A stretch of DNA of 64,000 bases from Favolaschia claudopus (GCA_037176885.1 JAWWNJ010000027.1:620001-684000), one strand, 5' to 3'; numbered from the stretch's first letter, positions 9,357 to 20,593 are shown. Made by a program: numbers and translations. Notes: generated by a model not told the origin, from the letters alone.

Positions 9357-11640
9357 TTGATCGGGGCCGAGTTCTTGCGCGAGCTTGGTTTGGATCCAAA
9401 GCGTCTGATGTTACAGGTTCTCTGCCCCCACACAATGGGTCTCCGGATACGAGCGCAGGTGAATCGGTCTGCGGCGCCCGGAATAAGCGAGGGGGGTTCC
9501 ACTCGGAGGCTCAGCCTCTTGGTGGACTTCCGCCCTCGGCGGACAGGCAAGATTGTTTGCCTGCCTCCTTCGACACCTCTGAAGCACGCGAGTCCCCCAT
9601 AGATCCTCTCGAACTCGCTGATTCAATCCAAATCACCAACGAACGATCGTTCGCTCCTGTCACCGACGGAGAAGTCGACGCCGCAATCATGTCTTCGCCT
9701 CCATGGAAAGCGGCCGATCGGTTGGGGATTCAGATGGGTTCATTCAGCGCGGGTACTCAGTAACGCGCGACTGGATTCGCGCCGTCATCAAGGCATCTGC
9801 TGCTCTGGGCGTCAAGCCAACACCGTACAAGGCCAATATGGCGACGCCGGTTCACAAGCAGGGAAAGAAGGACAAGACATCACCGAAAGCATGGCGTCCG
9901 GTGGAGAATTTTGAACATGCCCTCGCTAAGCCATTGGAGCGTCTTATTGCTAATCGTCTTGCCTTCGAAGCTGAAACCCTTGGGTTCATTGAAGATTCTC
10001 AATACGGCGGCCGCGCTGGTCACAGCACTCTACAGGCTGTCGACGGGTATGTTCACCGAGTTCGTGCCTAGCTCAATGCTGGTAACACGGTCTCCACTCT
10101 CTTCTACGACCTCAAGGGTGCTTTTAATCGTGTTTCGCACCGCGTTGTCATACAGGAGCTAGCGGCCTTGGGCTTTCCCCGACAACTTATTCACTCGGTG
10201 GCGTCATTCCTCCACCATCATCTGGGTCACGGGTCATCGACGGAGTTTGGACTGTCACCTTTCGCTGTGAGGTTGAGGGTACCCCGCACCGTAATACGGT
10301 TGCCAACAAGTCCACGCTTTGTTTTCGGCCGAAAAGTTTTCGACCCAACTTTCCAGCGCACCTTCCGATGCTCTCTACCTCTAAGAGCCATCTCTAGGAC
10401 CCCTTTCACGACGTCAAGGACGTCGAGGACGCCCCGCAAAGAACGCTACAAACCCCAGAATGGCCCGGAAAGGTGTTTCTACGCCGGGCTTGCCAACAAG
10501 TCCACGCTTTGCTTTGATATCTCAACAAACTCAAACGATGTTCGAGGGGGTCATCTTAGTCTACATGGGTAAGTTTACTGTGTGTTGTACCCAGGACTGT
10601 GTTATAGAAGGCTATATGTTCCATATACTGAGCAATTTCCGGAAACCAAGACAGTGTCATTGTAAAAGAGCGGTATCGGCGGGGTTACATATTTGGTGCT
10701 CTGTAACTACAGACAGCGGAACTTGGCAACAGCATCATCCGTGGTTGCACGCATTGACCATAAGCGCGCCGAAAGCTTGGAGGCTGTATTTTTGACCTAT
10801 TTATTGTGGGGCCTTGGCGGCGGAAGTAAGGCCGCAGACACCGAACTCGGCAGCGGCGACGGAGGCGAGATAGAGCCTGCATTGGACGGGGAGGCGCGGT
10901 GGTGGGGTTCTCAATGATTTTCTTGGCAGTAGTTCAAGTACGAGAAGACACAATTATTTATCGCGCACCTTTCATTGAATTCGCGGTGTGCGTTTGCCAC
11001 CACACGCGACCCTTGTCATCACAGATGCCTCCGCCAGTCCACCGTATTTACAGCACTGAAGAAAATTGTGAGACAAGCTAGAAACGCAAATTTTCATTTG
11101 CAAATAGTAGCCCAGCACTAGCCTGCGGTCCGGTCTTGACCTCAGTGTGTCTTACGAGGCGTCCTCGACGTCTTAGGCCTCGTGATGGGGGTCCTAGAGA
11201 GGGCTCTTAGAGGTAGAGAGCATCGGAAGGTGCGCTGGAAAGTTGGGTCGAAAACTTTTCGGCCGAAAACAAAGCGTGGACTTGTTGGCAACCGTACCCG
11301 CAGGGCTCTGCGCTATCTGTTATCATCTTCCTCCTGGTCATCAATCGCTTACTCCGCCGTCTCAAGGAGGTCAAAGTCTGCCTCAGCCTGGAACTACGGC
11401 TTCGTCGACGACACGAACTTCAGCACGGCGAGCCGTTCGGCGTTTCAGAATGTCGGGGTACTGAACACAGCAGCCGCTATCGCCAACTCCTTGTCTGATG
11501 ACGATGAGGCTACATTCGAAGATTCGAAAACCGAGCTGCTGCACCATTCTTTGGGACGCGAGGACCTCTCGAAATACTGCATCGACTTCAACGGCTTAGG
11601 GAGTCGAAAATTGACGAAACCAAGGGAGACAAAGGTGAGT
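9357..11640 (+). pseudogene. Tad-like LINE reverse transcriptase, frameshifted and split by an insertion
   Basis: Two pieces of one reverse transcriptase flank the element at 10289-11293. The 5' piece (9357-10280) has PPWKAADRLGIQMG, then after a frameshift near 9735 GFIQRGYSVTRDW, WRPVENFEHALAKPLERLIA, YGGRAGHSTLQAVD, a stop near 10070 and then FYDLKGAFNRVSH, which is the catalytic-Asp region. The 3' piece (11294-11640) has NYGFVDDTNF, the second catalytic motif, then YCIDFNGLGSRKL. Order and spacing match non-LTR elements of the Tad/CgT1 clade known from fungi. Frameshifts, a stop and the insertion make it inactive. The apurinic endonuclease and ORF1 were not found next to it. Confidence 0.85.
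10289..11293. mobile_element. Long-TIR (MULE-like or fold-back) element inside the LINE RT
   Basis: Inverted repeats of about 140 bp, starting GGTTGCCAACAAGTCCACGC, run inward from 10298 and outward to 11293 with few mismatches. The flanks carry an imperfect 9-10 bp duplication (GTACCCCGCA at 10279-10288, GTACCCGCA at 11294-11302). Removing the insert rejoins the RT VP-x-G region. Long TIRs with a duplication of about 9 bp suggest a Mutator-like non-autonomous element. A third copy of TTGCCAACAAGTCCACGC lies inside near 10489. No transposase frame. Confidence 0.75.
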
Positions 11641-11790
11641 GGACGTACTCTGGACCGTATGTAATCCACGAGAAACGCCCAAACGGCGCCTTCGTTATGA
11701 GAGAAATCAGCGGGGCGGTGTTGAAGGGACATGTTAATATTCGTCGGCTGCGCTTATTTTATTTCCGCCCGAGCAACCAGACTCTCAATA
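11641..11790 (+). pseudogene. Ty3/gypsy integrase C-terminal fragment
   Basis: The frame from 11641 reads WTYSGPYVIHEKRPNGAFVM, then a stretch ending RRLRLFYFRPSNQTL. This is the GPY/F-type C-terminal module of gypsy integrases, which binds DNA at integration. Only this tail is present; it directly follows the LINE remnant and is cut off upstream. It contains no stop over about 50 codons. Confidence 0.75.
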
Positions 11791-12036
11791 CGTCTACAAA
11801 GCCGAGGCCTCGACAAACGGTGGACGCAAGTACCTAATCAAGCTCGCTTCAACTACCACACGAGCTGAGTTGCATGTTTTCTTCTCTCCGAGTCGGGCTA
11901 CTGTTTTTTCTTTCATGTCTCGTTTCCGCTCCTCAGGCTCATCAAACGCCTTGTGAATATCGCAAGCTCCGACCAAGACGCTTAAATAGTGCGATGCTGG
12001 TGCGCCTTGTATTTTTCAACAACTTCCTCTCCTCGC

Positions 12037-12738
12037 ATGTTGCTCACAAACAAAACTCGCTATGGTTTCCATCCGGCTTCCGAGATCAACCAGGGTCATC
12101 CCGGTCTACCCTATGACTTTGCCTATCACCCTCAGCCCATGAATCCCGAGTCAGACGACCGAGTGGGGGATCAAGACTATAGTTCTTTCACGCGCGCTGA
12201 CCTCTGCATGAAATATACATACGAGGTTGAACAGTCGTGGTTTCTTGGAGGTCAGCTCATTACCCTGCCTGTTGTTTACCATGTCTATAGGCGCGATTCA
12301 TATCTGCGTTGGAGCGAAATTCGTCAATTTCTGCAATCAGGAATCATTCCAAGACGCTATCAGCAATCCGGACCCGACATAGGCCCGATGAATCCTGAAA
12401 CATTCAAAAGGTTATGTGGCCGTTTTAGACTCTCTCGTTTCGGCTTACCCCCTCGTGAGCTGATTGAGAAAGGTACTAGGAGGCCGGTGGAGACACTCCA
12501 TGACGACTTGGAGTGCGCATTCTTTTTGACGCTTCCAACTGCGATGACGGAAGAGATCGAGCTTGCACTCACCCCCAGGGACTGGGCAAGAGCGGCATTG
12601 ATAAGTCGGCAGAAGTGGCATATTGATCGACACCTCCGTGCTCTCCACCACTGGCGCTATCTTCACCCCAACCAGGATCCTGGAGACGAACTCACTGGTC
12701 TCGTTGAGTCTTTGAACCTTCTCTCCTTGAATCCTTGA
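12037..12738 (+). CDS. Unknown 233-residue ORF downstream of the gypsy tail
   Basis: An uninterrupted frame runs from a possible ATG at 11989; the ATG at 12037 is preferred because the upstream codons read like low-complexity leader. No transmembrane segment or signal peptide is evident. The protein is rich in W, R and Y (EQSWFLGGQLI, YLRWSEIRQFLQSG, LHHWRYLHPNQDPGDEL) and has a conserved-looking look despite lack of recognised motifs. It may be an accessory ORF of the gypsy element whose integrase tail lies just upstream, or a host gene. I do not recognise it. Confidence 0.5.
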   Translation: MLLTNKTRYGFHPASEINQGHPGLPYDFAYHPQPMNPESDDRVGDQDYSSFTRADLCMKYTYEVEQSWFLGGQLITLPVVYHVYRRDSYLRWSEIRQFLQSGIIPRRYQQSGPDIGPMNPETFKRLCGRFRLSRFGLPPRELIEKGTRRPVETLHDDLECAFFLTLPTAMTEEIELALTPRDWARAALISRQKWHIDRHLRALHHWRYLHPNQDPGDELTGLVESLNLLSLNP

Positions 12739-14060
12739 TTCCTGTGTTCATGCTCTAGAATTTTGCTTCTCTTTTCTTCTATGCATTCCCTACTGCTCTG
12801 ATTGAATTATTTGCAGGATTTCGAGGTCGAAATCGAAGTATCCCCCTCTGTGGAAGTACGACTTGCTTCGCTCGTCGATCTTCCGGATCATTCCGGTGGC
12901 AGTGCTGGTCTCCATCAGGAACACGCGTCGTCACCTCTTTTCTCTGTCACCTCTACCTTCTCCTCCCGTCGTATTCTACTCATATGCTATCTACGACTCT
13001 CTCTCTGCTTCATCCAGGCACTCCTCTCCTCAAGCTCTCGTCTCCGCGGGTTTCCTGATGAAGAAGGTCCGACGGCGATCAAATACGACACACGAGGCGG
13101 AAATAGGAAATGCAGGAGAAGAGGACATGGGCTAATGAACGCTGAGTATCTCGACACGCTATATGTTTCATTTGATTGCTTTCTCGTATTCCTACCTCTT
13201 CCTTTCCTTTTCTTAGCAATCCCGACGCGACGGTCGATCTTCAAAGTCGCTATGCTCTCGGATCGTGCTGGGGATTGACACCGGATTGGCTTGGTCACCC
13301 GTTCTGGACGCTGTGCGGGGGCAGCGTGTCTCCCTATAAGTCTTTGCACGTCTCCCGGGGTGTGGTTGGCGGCGAGGTTGGCTCTAGCCGAGGGGTTTAG
13401 AATGGACACTTTACCTACATGCGCGCTTCTATTGTATCTGTCTCGCGGGCTCCGGCGTCACAAGAGTACGTGAACGGCCGTCCCTTCATGTCTATATATT
13501 CGCTGGCACGCCAGGAATATCATCTTCTCTTTTGCACCCACTTTCTCCGAGCTACTGAGACGATTCCGAGCGCGCGCCAGATTTTCTTGAGCTATCAACT
13601 TACAAGACCTCTACCTCTACATTCCACCCTTCTCTCGGCACTCTCGTCGACGTCTCCAGGCTTACTGTGATTAACTAGCACGACCTTGGCTATCCCTCTG
13701 TCCCACCTCAGGACAAACTCATTCTTCTTCAGCGGGCTGCTTCGGCGTGATCCTAATACAGGGACCGTCTTGAATATTCTGGATCACATGTCTCTGGAGC
13801 GCCACTATCTTTCAAGTCTCCGAACCGATTATTTACGGCGGCTTTGCTGGATATGTGAGTGGGATACGGAAGGTCCATCTCTAGAAGCTACCGCGTCTGC
13901 GGAAGAGGTTGACAATGATGACCCATTCCTACCAACTCCAAATGACTCGTGGTGCAATGGGTATCACAATCAGTCCTACGGCTCATCGACTAGAAAACGG
14001 CAAACGACTTCCTGCGTATGGTGTTAGGATACGGGTAGACGTGAAGAGGAAAGTGCTGGT
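12739..14060. other. Stretch with only weak coding potential
   Basis: A possible continuation at 12815-13135 (PPLWKYDLLRSSIFRI) and a 113-codon frame at 13686-14027 are open but lack motifs. A pyrimidine-rich TTATTTGCAG at 12807-12816 could be a splice acceptor. No LTR boundary could be fixed for the gypsy fragment. Confidence 0.35.
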
Positions 14061-14065
14061 TGGCA

Positions 14066-14120
14066 TTAGTCTCCCTAGTCAGACCTAATATCAATAGAGT
14101 TATTTTTTTTTTGGAAAATT
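14066..14120 (+). repeat. Copy of a dispersed element terminus (ATTAGTCTCCC)
   Basis: ATTAGTCTCCCTAGTCAGAC followed by a T-run matches ATTAGTCTCCCAAGTCAGAC at 48912, also followed by a T-run. Both copies lie on the plus strand at the edge of otherwise readable sequence, suggesting a shared element end. Confidence 0.6.
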
Positions 14121-14195
14121 TGAGACGGAAAAAATATACACGTGATGACTGATATCGCCGAACCGCGACCTACGGCTAACACTTGACAACTAAAA

Positions 14196-14573
14196 CTAGA
14201 CTAAGTATTTGCTGGACGAAGGCCGAGACGTGCAGTCGCGTGGCGGTGAACGTCGCGAGTAAGGCCTTTGGTGAAGATATCAGCGAGATTATCTCGCGAT
14301 TCGACGCGGACAGGCGCGATGGACTTGGTTTTGACGGCGTCGCGCAACGAATGGTACTTGATTTTGAAGTACTTGTTGCCTTGTGTCACATTGGAGTTGC
14401 TCATGGTGGACAATCCACTGTTTGAGTCGACACGGAAATCCGTAGGGCGAGTGGGGGCAAAACCAAGTTCACCGAGAAGTTGGCGGAACCAGACGACCTC
14501 GTTGGCGCAAGTGTAGGCGGCGAAATATTCAGCGGCACCTGTAGCGCCTCCAACAGCGGTTTGACGACGCGCC
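14196..14573 (-). pseudogene. Copia RNase H, C-terminal fragment (element B)
   Basis: On the minus strand WARRQTAVGGATGAAEYF, ANEVVWFRQLLGELGF, FRVDSNSGL and DNLADIFTKGLTRD follow in order. These are the RNase H core and the ADIFTK tail typical of Ty1/copia polyproteins. It is the continuation of the reverse transcriptase at 16437-17491, separated by the 14576-16436 insertion. The protein ends near 14200, followed by TGTTAGCCG that may open the 3' LTR. Confidence 0.85.
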
Positions 14574-14575
14574 CA

Positions 14576-16436
14576 TGTCGGAAAAATCCTGGGCAGCTTG
14601 TGTCGGCTCGTAAGTCAATATAAGCCGCCATGAGGTCATAATCCATAAGGGGATTGTAGCGCATAGGTGTAGACCTTTCAAGCTCTCTTCAGCCGCTATA
14701 ATCCATGCCCGGGATTATATGGGATTTAGGTGCTTACAAGCCATTATTTTAGGTTAACGCACATTACCGCACATTTAGGAAACATAGGGCTCAATTGTGG
14801 TGACAAAAAACATGTATTCATGGCTACGACAACGGTTCGGTGCTACCCGCCACATATGGATAGCCTATAAAATAACCTCGACTTCGAATGCCGTGCTAGA
14901 ACGGTAAATAAACAAGGACCGCATAAACGTACCACACAAGTTATACCCGATACAACACAGTGCTGAAAAGCAGTCATTAGAAGTGGAAGGGAAAAAAAAG
15001 AACAGAGAAGAGAGTATTGAACGCACAGATGATACATAAGTGGCGACACGAACTAATTCAAGAGAATTCAGACACAATTAAATGTCGAGGGGCAACTTGG
15101 GGGCAACAACTCACCAGATAACCCATGGAAATTAGGCCCTCGTACATCTCAGATTTCGACAAAGCCAGCTGATGGTAGCGGGCAATATACGCGCCGACTG
15201 CACACGGTACAACAGTTAGAACGACAGAAACCAAGGGCGTGATTTAAAGGCAGATGTGGATCACTGTGGCACAGGAGGTGGTAGAATCGGTGAGGGCAAG
15301 CTGAATACAAGACTTGTGCGGTGGTCGTAGTGGTGGTTGGGGAGAAAGAGGCGTGAGACGCTTTCCGCAGCACTTCTTGGTAAGATAGCCGATCCGGCAC
15401 GTGGTTATGTAAGCCGAAACATCATGTCAACAAAGTCCTTATAACTCTGGGCACAACAACATATTGATAATTCTAAGACCACCAAACTGTAGCTAAGAGG
15501 TCTATCTACGATTTGATGGAACGGATTCAGCCAATAATTCCTTGTTGAAAAGTTATCAGGTGATCTTTCCAAAAAAGACACCCCATTCTACAAAGCTTCC
15601 AAACTCATTTTCGACGTGTTTGGGCCCATCTTGCGAAAAATCCTTCCAACATTTGGCGGATTACATAAGCTTACATACACAGTATACGTGATATATCCGC
15701 GATCATAGAGGCGACGCGACGCGCCATGTAAGCTTTGGAATACACTGTTTAGTGTGAGGAAAGTATGACTCGGCCCTCCCTCTCAGATATGCTAGACCAG
15801 CACCAGGACTTAGTCATCTACTGTATCCTCTGTGTACTTTCCCCCCCAACAGAGGTCAGACTGCGGATTGAACTAGGATTCAAACTTAGAGTCAGACATA
15901 TGCAACACATATGTATTTACTTAATGGGTGGGGTGGCCAGTGGCCCGAGAGCCTCCAGTTTCTTACTTAAGCTGTGAACCTCTCTTTTTTTTAAAAAAAA
16001 GTTCCCAAGACCTCAAAATTGCAAACGGAGTAAGTTGATTTTTAAACCTTCAGGATTTGGCGGGTGGCTGTGCAAACGTAATGCTTATATAAGGGTGCCG
16101 GATCGGGGTGACGTCTATCTTATTTGTGAAGGCACGCTGTGGAGTCCGTGTGAAGGTGCCGTTAGCGATCCCGGCAACGTCGGCACAGTCTTGAAGAAAC
16201 TGAAGTCGATACGACCACCAGCTCTTTGAGGTCTATAGACTATGGACGGGAAAATAAAATTTTTGGAAGAGGTGGCGAAGCTACCGCAGCGCTTGACACT
16301 GCTTCGGCGGTGAGCCGATTGAAACGGCTTATCGCGGATCATAATCCCCCGGTGGGCGGCTTGTAATCCCCTGAAAGCCGTGATGAGCCCACAATCCGGG
16401 TCAATCCGTTATGAGCAAACTAGGGTTTTTCCGACA
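14576..16436. mobile_element. 1.86-kb TIR element inserted in copia RNase H
   Basis: Ends are TGTCGGAAAAATCC and GGGTTTTTCCGACA, an inverted repeat of about 14 bp. Excision with one copy of a flanking CA (14574-14575, 16437-16438) restores the RNase H reading HWWARRQ, which fits the W-x-[SA]-R-R-Q pattern of copia RNase H. Subterminal ATAATCC motifs recur inside both ends. No transposase frame is seen, so it is non-autonomous; its superfamily is unclear because a 2-bp CA duplication is unusual. It carries the dispersed module at 16030-16122. Confidence 0.75.
16030..16122 (+). repeat. Dispersed module shared with 55808-55904
   Basis: Contains GTTGATTTTTAAAC, GATTTGGCGGGTGGCTGTGC and AATGCTTATATAAGGGTGCC. 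The same blocks in the same order occur at 55808-55904 with about 90% identity. TTATATAAGG is TATA-like, so this may be a promoter from an LTR or DNA element. Confidence 0.8.
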
Positions 16437-17491
16437 CACCAATGGAAACAGGAGTTCCCGATGAAAAGAGCGCCCGAGACAGAGAAACCGTGTTCTTCGG
16501 GGTTATCAACGAAGTTGGAGTCGGTGTAAGCGTGGAAGAGGTCGGGTGAGAATCCGGACCCGCCCAGGACGAGCTCGTAGTCCGAAGTACCACGGAGGTA
16601 CTTGAAGATGTGCTGGAGGGCAATCCAATGCGGACGGCCGGGGCTCTTCATAAACTGTGAAGTCTGCTGGAGAGCACGAGCGATGTCAGGACGTGTTTTA
16701 AGGAGATGCATGAGTGAACCGTTCGCTTCGGCATACGGAATGCTCTGCATGTCGTCCCAATCCGACGAGCCGACTGCGGGGCAATCTTCACGTCGAAGGG
16801 GTTTGGTTTCCATCGGCGTTGCACGCTTGTTAGCGTGCTCGAAGCGGTAGCGCTTGAGGATGGTGTGGATGTAACCCTGCTGGGAGAACGAAATGGTACG
16901 CAACTTGCGGTCGCGTCTCACTGTCATGCCCAAAAACTCCGAAATCCCCCCCTTGTCAGAGATCTGGAAGTGCTCGGTAAATTCGACCTTGAACGCTGAG
17001 ACGACGGGCTTAGAGTTGCCAAAGAGAGCAAGGTCGTCGACATGGGCAGCCAGGATAACGATTTCGTCCTTCCGGCGGCGAATAAAAACGCATGGGTCAC
17101 ATACACAGATGGTGAAGCCGAGAGAGGTGAGAATGCGGACCAATGTGTCGTACCACAGTAGTCCGGCTTGGCGTAGACCATAGAGACCCTTGAGGAGTCG
17201 CCAGATCCAACCTTCTTTGCCTGGATAGTTGATACCGGGCGGAGGACGGACGTAGATAAAGTCGTCCTTGACAGGACTGTTTAGGAATGCTGACTTAACG
17301 TCGATTACGTGGATCTCCCAATCCAGCATCGCCGCAATCGTCGCTATCCCGAGAACAGATTCGATGTGGACGGTAGGGGAGGAAGCATCGATAAAATCAA
17401 TGCCGGGTCGTTGATGATTTCCGAGCGCAACAACCCGAGCGCGGTAGTCGCGAATGTGACCCGAGAGGGGGTCCTTCTTGTGGGCATACAC
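16437..17491 (-). pseudogene. Copia reverse transcriptase (element B)
   Basis: The minus-strand frame starts WVYAHKKDPLSG after a small deletion, then DYRARVVALGNHQRPGIDF, IHVIDVKSAFLN (first catalytic Asp), LLKGLYGLRQAGLLWYDTL, LAAHVDDLALFG (HVDD instead of the usual YVDD) and the start of RNase H ending at FHW where the 14576-16436 element inserted. Upstream of W the same frame has two stops, and the integrase linker is in another frame, so about 20 residues (the NGTW..K region of relatives) appear deleted. The element is inactive. Confidence 0.9.
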
Positions 17492-18814
17492 CCATGGCTA
17501 TTAACTGGTTATGATCGTACTCCATTGCCTGTTCCCATTCGTTGACATCTGGTGAGTTGATTGCCTGTTTATAGGTTGTAGGCAAATCACCGGTCTGTAG
17601 AATGACCGGGAATGCCACTTCTTCGGGCTCGGAGTCCTCAGGTAACGGAGTAAGCGGGGAAGGTGGACTTGGAGGAGGTTGCTCAGCTCCAGCGGCGGCT
17701 TGGGCGGCGGCGGCGGCAGGTTGTGCGGCGGCGGCGGCAGCAGCGGCGAGTGAGGAGAGGAGTAGGAATGGTGGGAGCTCGAGGATTTCGGCGTTTTGGA
17801 CGTGCAGGAGGGGGCTCGGGCTCGGGCTGAGCAATGTCGGGGCGAGGAGCAGGACGGTCATCATCGAGGTCAGCGTCGAAAAGAGAAGGGGTAAATGAAT
17901 CATGATCGTACGACTCCCCCTTTGGCGACGTAGACTTGAATAACTTGTCTCCCATTGTCAAGTCGTCAAACTTTACGTGTGGTGAATGTATCATCTTCCT
18001 CTGATGAGGGACGTAGACCTTGTAAGCATTCCGAACCTCGTCAACACCGACATAAATCCCAGGTAGCCCGGTCGCATCTATTTTCGAGTTGGGCGTATGG
18101 TCATAGACCCATGCCAAGCAACCGAACGGATGGAACTCGGCCCAATTCGACACTGGACCAGGCCAAACATCACACGGAGTAGCATCACCTAGAGGTTTCG
18201 TAGGCAGGCGCCATCGAATCCAGTTTGAATACTGGACGGCTAGACCCCAGAAGGAGAGGGGCAGCCCAGCGTCGATGAGAAAAGTACGAGCGCGGCTAAT
18301 AAGAGTATGCCATAGACGCTCGCTTCGCGCATTTTGCTGCGGGGTGTGTGCGGCCGTAAGAGTCCAGAGGATACCGTGCTCCTCCATCAACGAAATGAAT
18401 TCCATCGTAAGGAACTCACCCCCGTTGTCCGTGTGGAACTCGATGAGGAGATAACCACCGGATTGGCGCTGTACAGCAGCCAGCCATGCCTTGAAGGCGG
18501 CAAAGGCTTCACTCTTCTTGGTCAAGAAGTACACCCACGAACCGCGGGTATGATCATCCAGAAAAGAGATCATGTACGACTTCCCCGAACGTGTCTTGAC
18601 TTTCGACTTGCCCCACAGATCACTATAGACACGGCGAAGAGGTTTATCAGCAGGTGAATAAGAGGCAGGTAATGCAGCGCGGGTTAATTTACCGCGCGCG
18701 CAAGCGTCGCAGACAGGTAGAGGGGCGTTAATCTCGGTTGTGGTAAGCTTCAGCACATGGTCATACTTCCCACTGCGAGCCAGCGAGCGAGTCAGCTGTT
18801 CGCTTGGGTGGCCA
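17492..18814 (-). pseudogene. Copia integrase plus proline/alanine-rich linker (element B)
   Basis: Minus strand: RRLLGHPSEQLTRSLARSGK (GAG-pre-integrase), CDACARGKLTR (zinc-binding Cys pair), YSDLWGKSK (first catalytic Asp), FHTDNGGEF (second Asp), AAHTPQQNARSERLWHTL (Glu region; relatives have NG-x-AER), then FHPFGCLAWVY. After PKRRNPRAP the frame shifts into an Ala/Pro/Gln-rich linker ending EWEQAMEYDHNQLIA. The linker holds a GCN-like codon run at 17685-17760. The hAT insertion at 18823 separates this part from protease. Confidence 0.9.
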
Positions 18815-18822
18815 AGAAGACG

Positions 18823-19624
18823 TAGTGTTGTCCGGGGTCGGGTCGCCGACCCTAGACCCGACCCAAGCCCGGGCTTTTGAGCCCGACCCCGACCCGACCC
18901 GGGCCCGACTTCAAGTAGGGTCGCGGGTCGGGTCAGAGATTCTGTGCGACCCTAGACCCGGGTCGCCGACCCGGGTCGGCACCTAAAAATTTCAGCTCAG
19001 TTAGCGGCATGAATGCATGTCTCCATCTCCTCATCTGATGCATTCACAGTGCTTACCATTGAATTTTTGCTCAAGAAATCATTCCTGAGATGAGGAAGGC
19101 ATATCGGGGGCATAAGCAGCAGGAGTTGATCGGTAAGTCCCGCATCCCATCAGTTCCCACGACCCTAGAAAGGAAGTTTTGCAGGCGACACAGCGTATAT
19201 TCGCAAATCGGGTGCCTGGAGAGTTATGGTTGTGTTTCAGGAACCTGAACTTAACTAGCATTGATTCTGCATAGTCTTGAAAAGTGTCGACTCCCTTGGT
19301 TCGGATAGTGGTAGCTGTTTTTCGTGGTTAGTTATGAATTTATTACGTTCAAATGCAGTTTGCTGACCACTGTTGTTGGGATTCAGCTTTTTCTGCTTTA
19401 AGAGGTGTTAGCTATACATCTGGCATAGAAAAATATTAGTATGTGAGGTTAAATTCATTCAAAATTCTTTTCTCAACCATGCGACCCGGGTCGCGACCCT
19501 GACCCGACCCGACCCGGGCCCGACCCCGCCTTCTGGGTCGGGTCGGGCATTGAGCATTGACCCTGACCCTTGCTGACCCGACCCAAGCCCGGGCTTTAGA
19601 GCCGACCCGACCCTGACACCACTA
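18823..19624. mobile_element. hAT-type non-autonomous element with GGGTCGGGTCG arrays
   Basis: Ends TAGTGTTGTCCGGGGTCGGG and, inverted, TAGTGGTGTCAGGGTCGGGT. The 8-bp repeat AGAAGACG lies at 18815-18822 and at 19632-19639, the latter after seven extra bases AGAACTT. Both arms are packed with GGGTCGGGTCG and CCCGGGCTT subterminal words, while the middle is AT-rich. Removing it rejoins LFHR with LLGHPS of the copia GAG-pre-integrase. TAG-type TIRs and an 8-bp duplication indicate hAT. Confidence 0.85.
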
Positions 19625-19639
19625 AGAACTTAGAAGACG

Positions 19640-20589
19640 GTGGAATAGCATAAGCTTTTGCGAGGACGGTGACGGCGAAGAGGTAGAAGCCGTGAAGGCA
19701 GAAACTCCGGGGTCGAGGTCCATGTGGTATAAGCGAGTACCGCGACGGGAGCCGGTGCATACAAGCGACTCTGAGCGCGCTAAATGGTTAATGAAATTAC
19801 CATTGTCCTTCTTCTCGAACACAACACATCGTCCCGAGCCGAAGACGGCATAGCATCCAGCATCGTCGAGACGCGAGATGGAGACGAGGGTTGGTGAGGA
19901 ATTGGGGACATGAGCAGCGTCAGCAAAGTTGAGCTTGCGCCGGGTGCCGTTGGGTAGATGCGGCTCGAAGATGAGCACACCACGACCCGCAATCTTGGTC
20001 GTATTGGATGCAAAGCCTGTGACCGTTTCCGAGACTGGGTGATAAGAAGAGAAAGCTGGTTTCGACGAATGGATAGAAGTGGTTGCTCCAGTGTTGAGGA
20101 TAACAGTGTGCGCTCCGGAGTCGACGCTAAAAGCATGCTCAACAGAGGCGGAGGTGTGCGACGGGCTCTCAACCAAATAAGCATCAAAATCATTGGTATA
20201 TTGGGCGCAGTCAGCTACAAAGTGAGTCTGAACTTCTTCGGCGGACTCCGGAGTCTCCCCCTGGGCCACATTGGCCTTGTCCTTATTTTTCTCCTTCCCC
20301 TTCCCTTTCCCACTCCCCCTGCCCCCTCGTGGACGTTTTTCCTTCTTCCCACCAGCGACGTAAGCACCGCCGCCAACGGCGCGGCACTTGTCGATAGAAT
20401 GACTAGTGGGAGAAGGGCACGACGGGTTTACGCAGAAATTGCGCCCGTTCTTTCGCCGATCCTTCTCCACCGTCACAAGAGCACTTTGCAGAGAGCTCGA
20501 GCTCGAAGACGCCGTCCCGCGAATGCGGACCGTCGACTTGAGGTCGTGAATGGCGGTGGTAAGGGTGGTTGCGTCCGTGAGCTTGAAGC
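19640..20589 (-). pseudogene. Copia gag C-terminus and protease (element B)
   Basis: Minus strand: a zinc knuckle CVNPSCPSPTSHSIDKC, a Gly/Lys-rich basic stretch, then protease VILNTGATTSIHSS. The catalytic DTGA/DSGA is NTGA, and the AAC codon at this place is a C-to-T change at a former CpG on the plus strand, so the protease should be inactive. A further in-frame stretch upstream (FKLTDATTLTTAIHDL) extends gag to about 20589, where module E1 begins. It ends LYHMDLDPG..LMLFHR at the hAT insertion. Confidence 0.85.
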
Positions 20590-20593
20590 TCTA

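Noticed and set aside
17602..17898. Gly/Ala-rich plus-strand ORF
   Set aside because: Antisense of the copia linker; composition follows from the Ala/Pro-rich coding strand.
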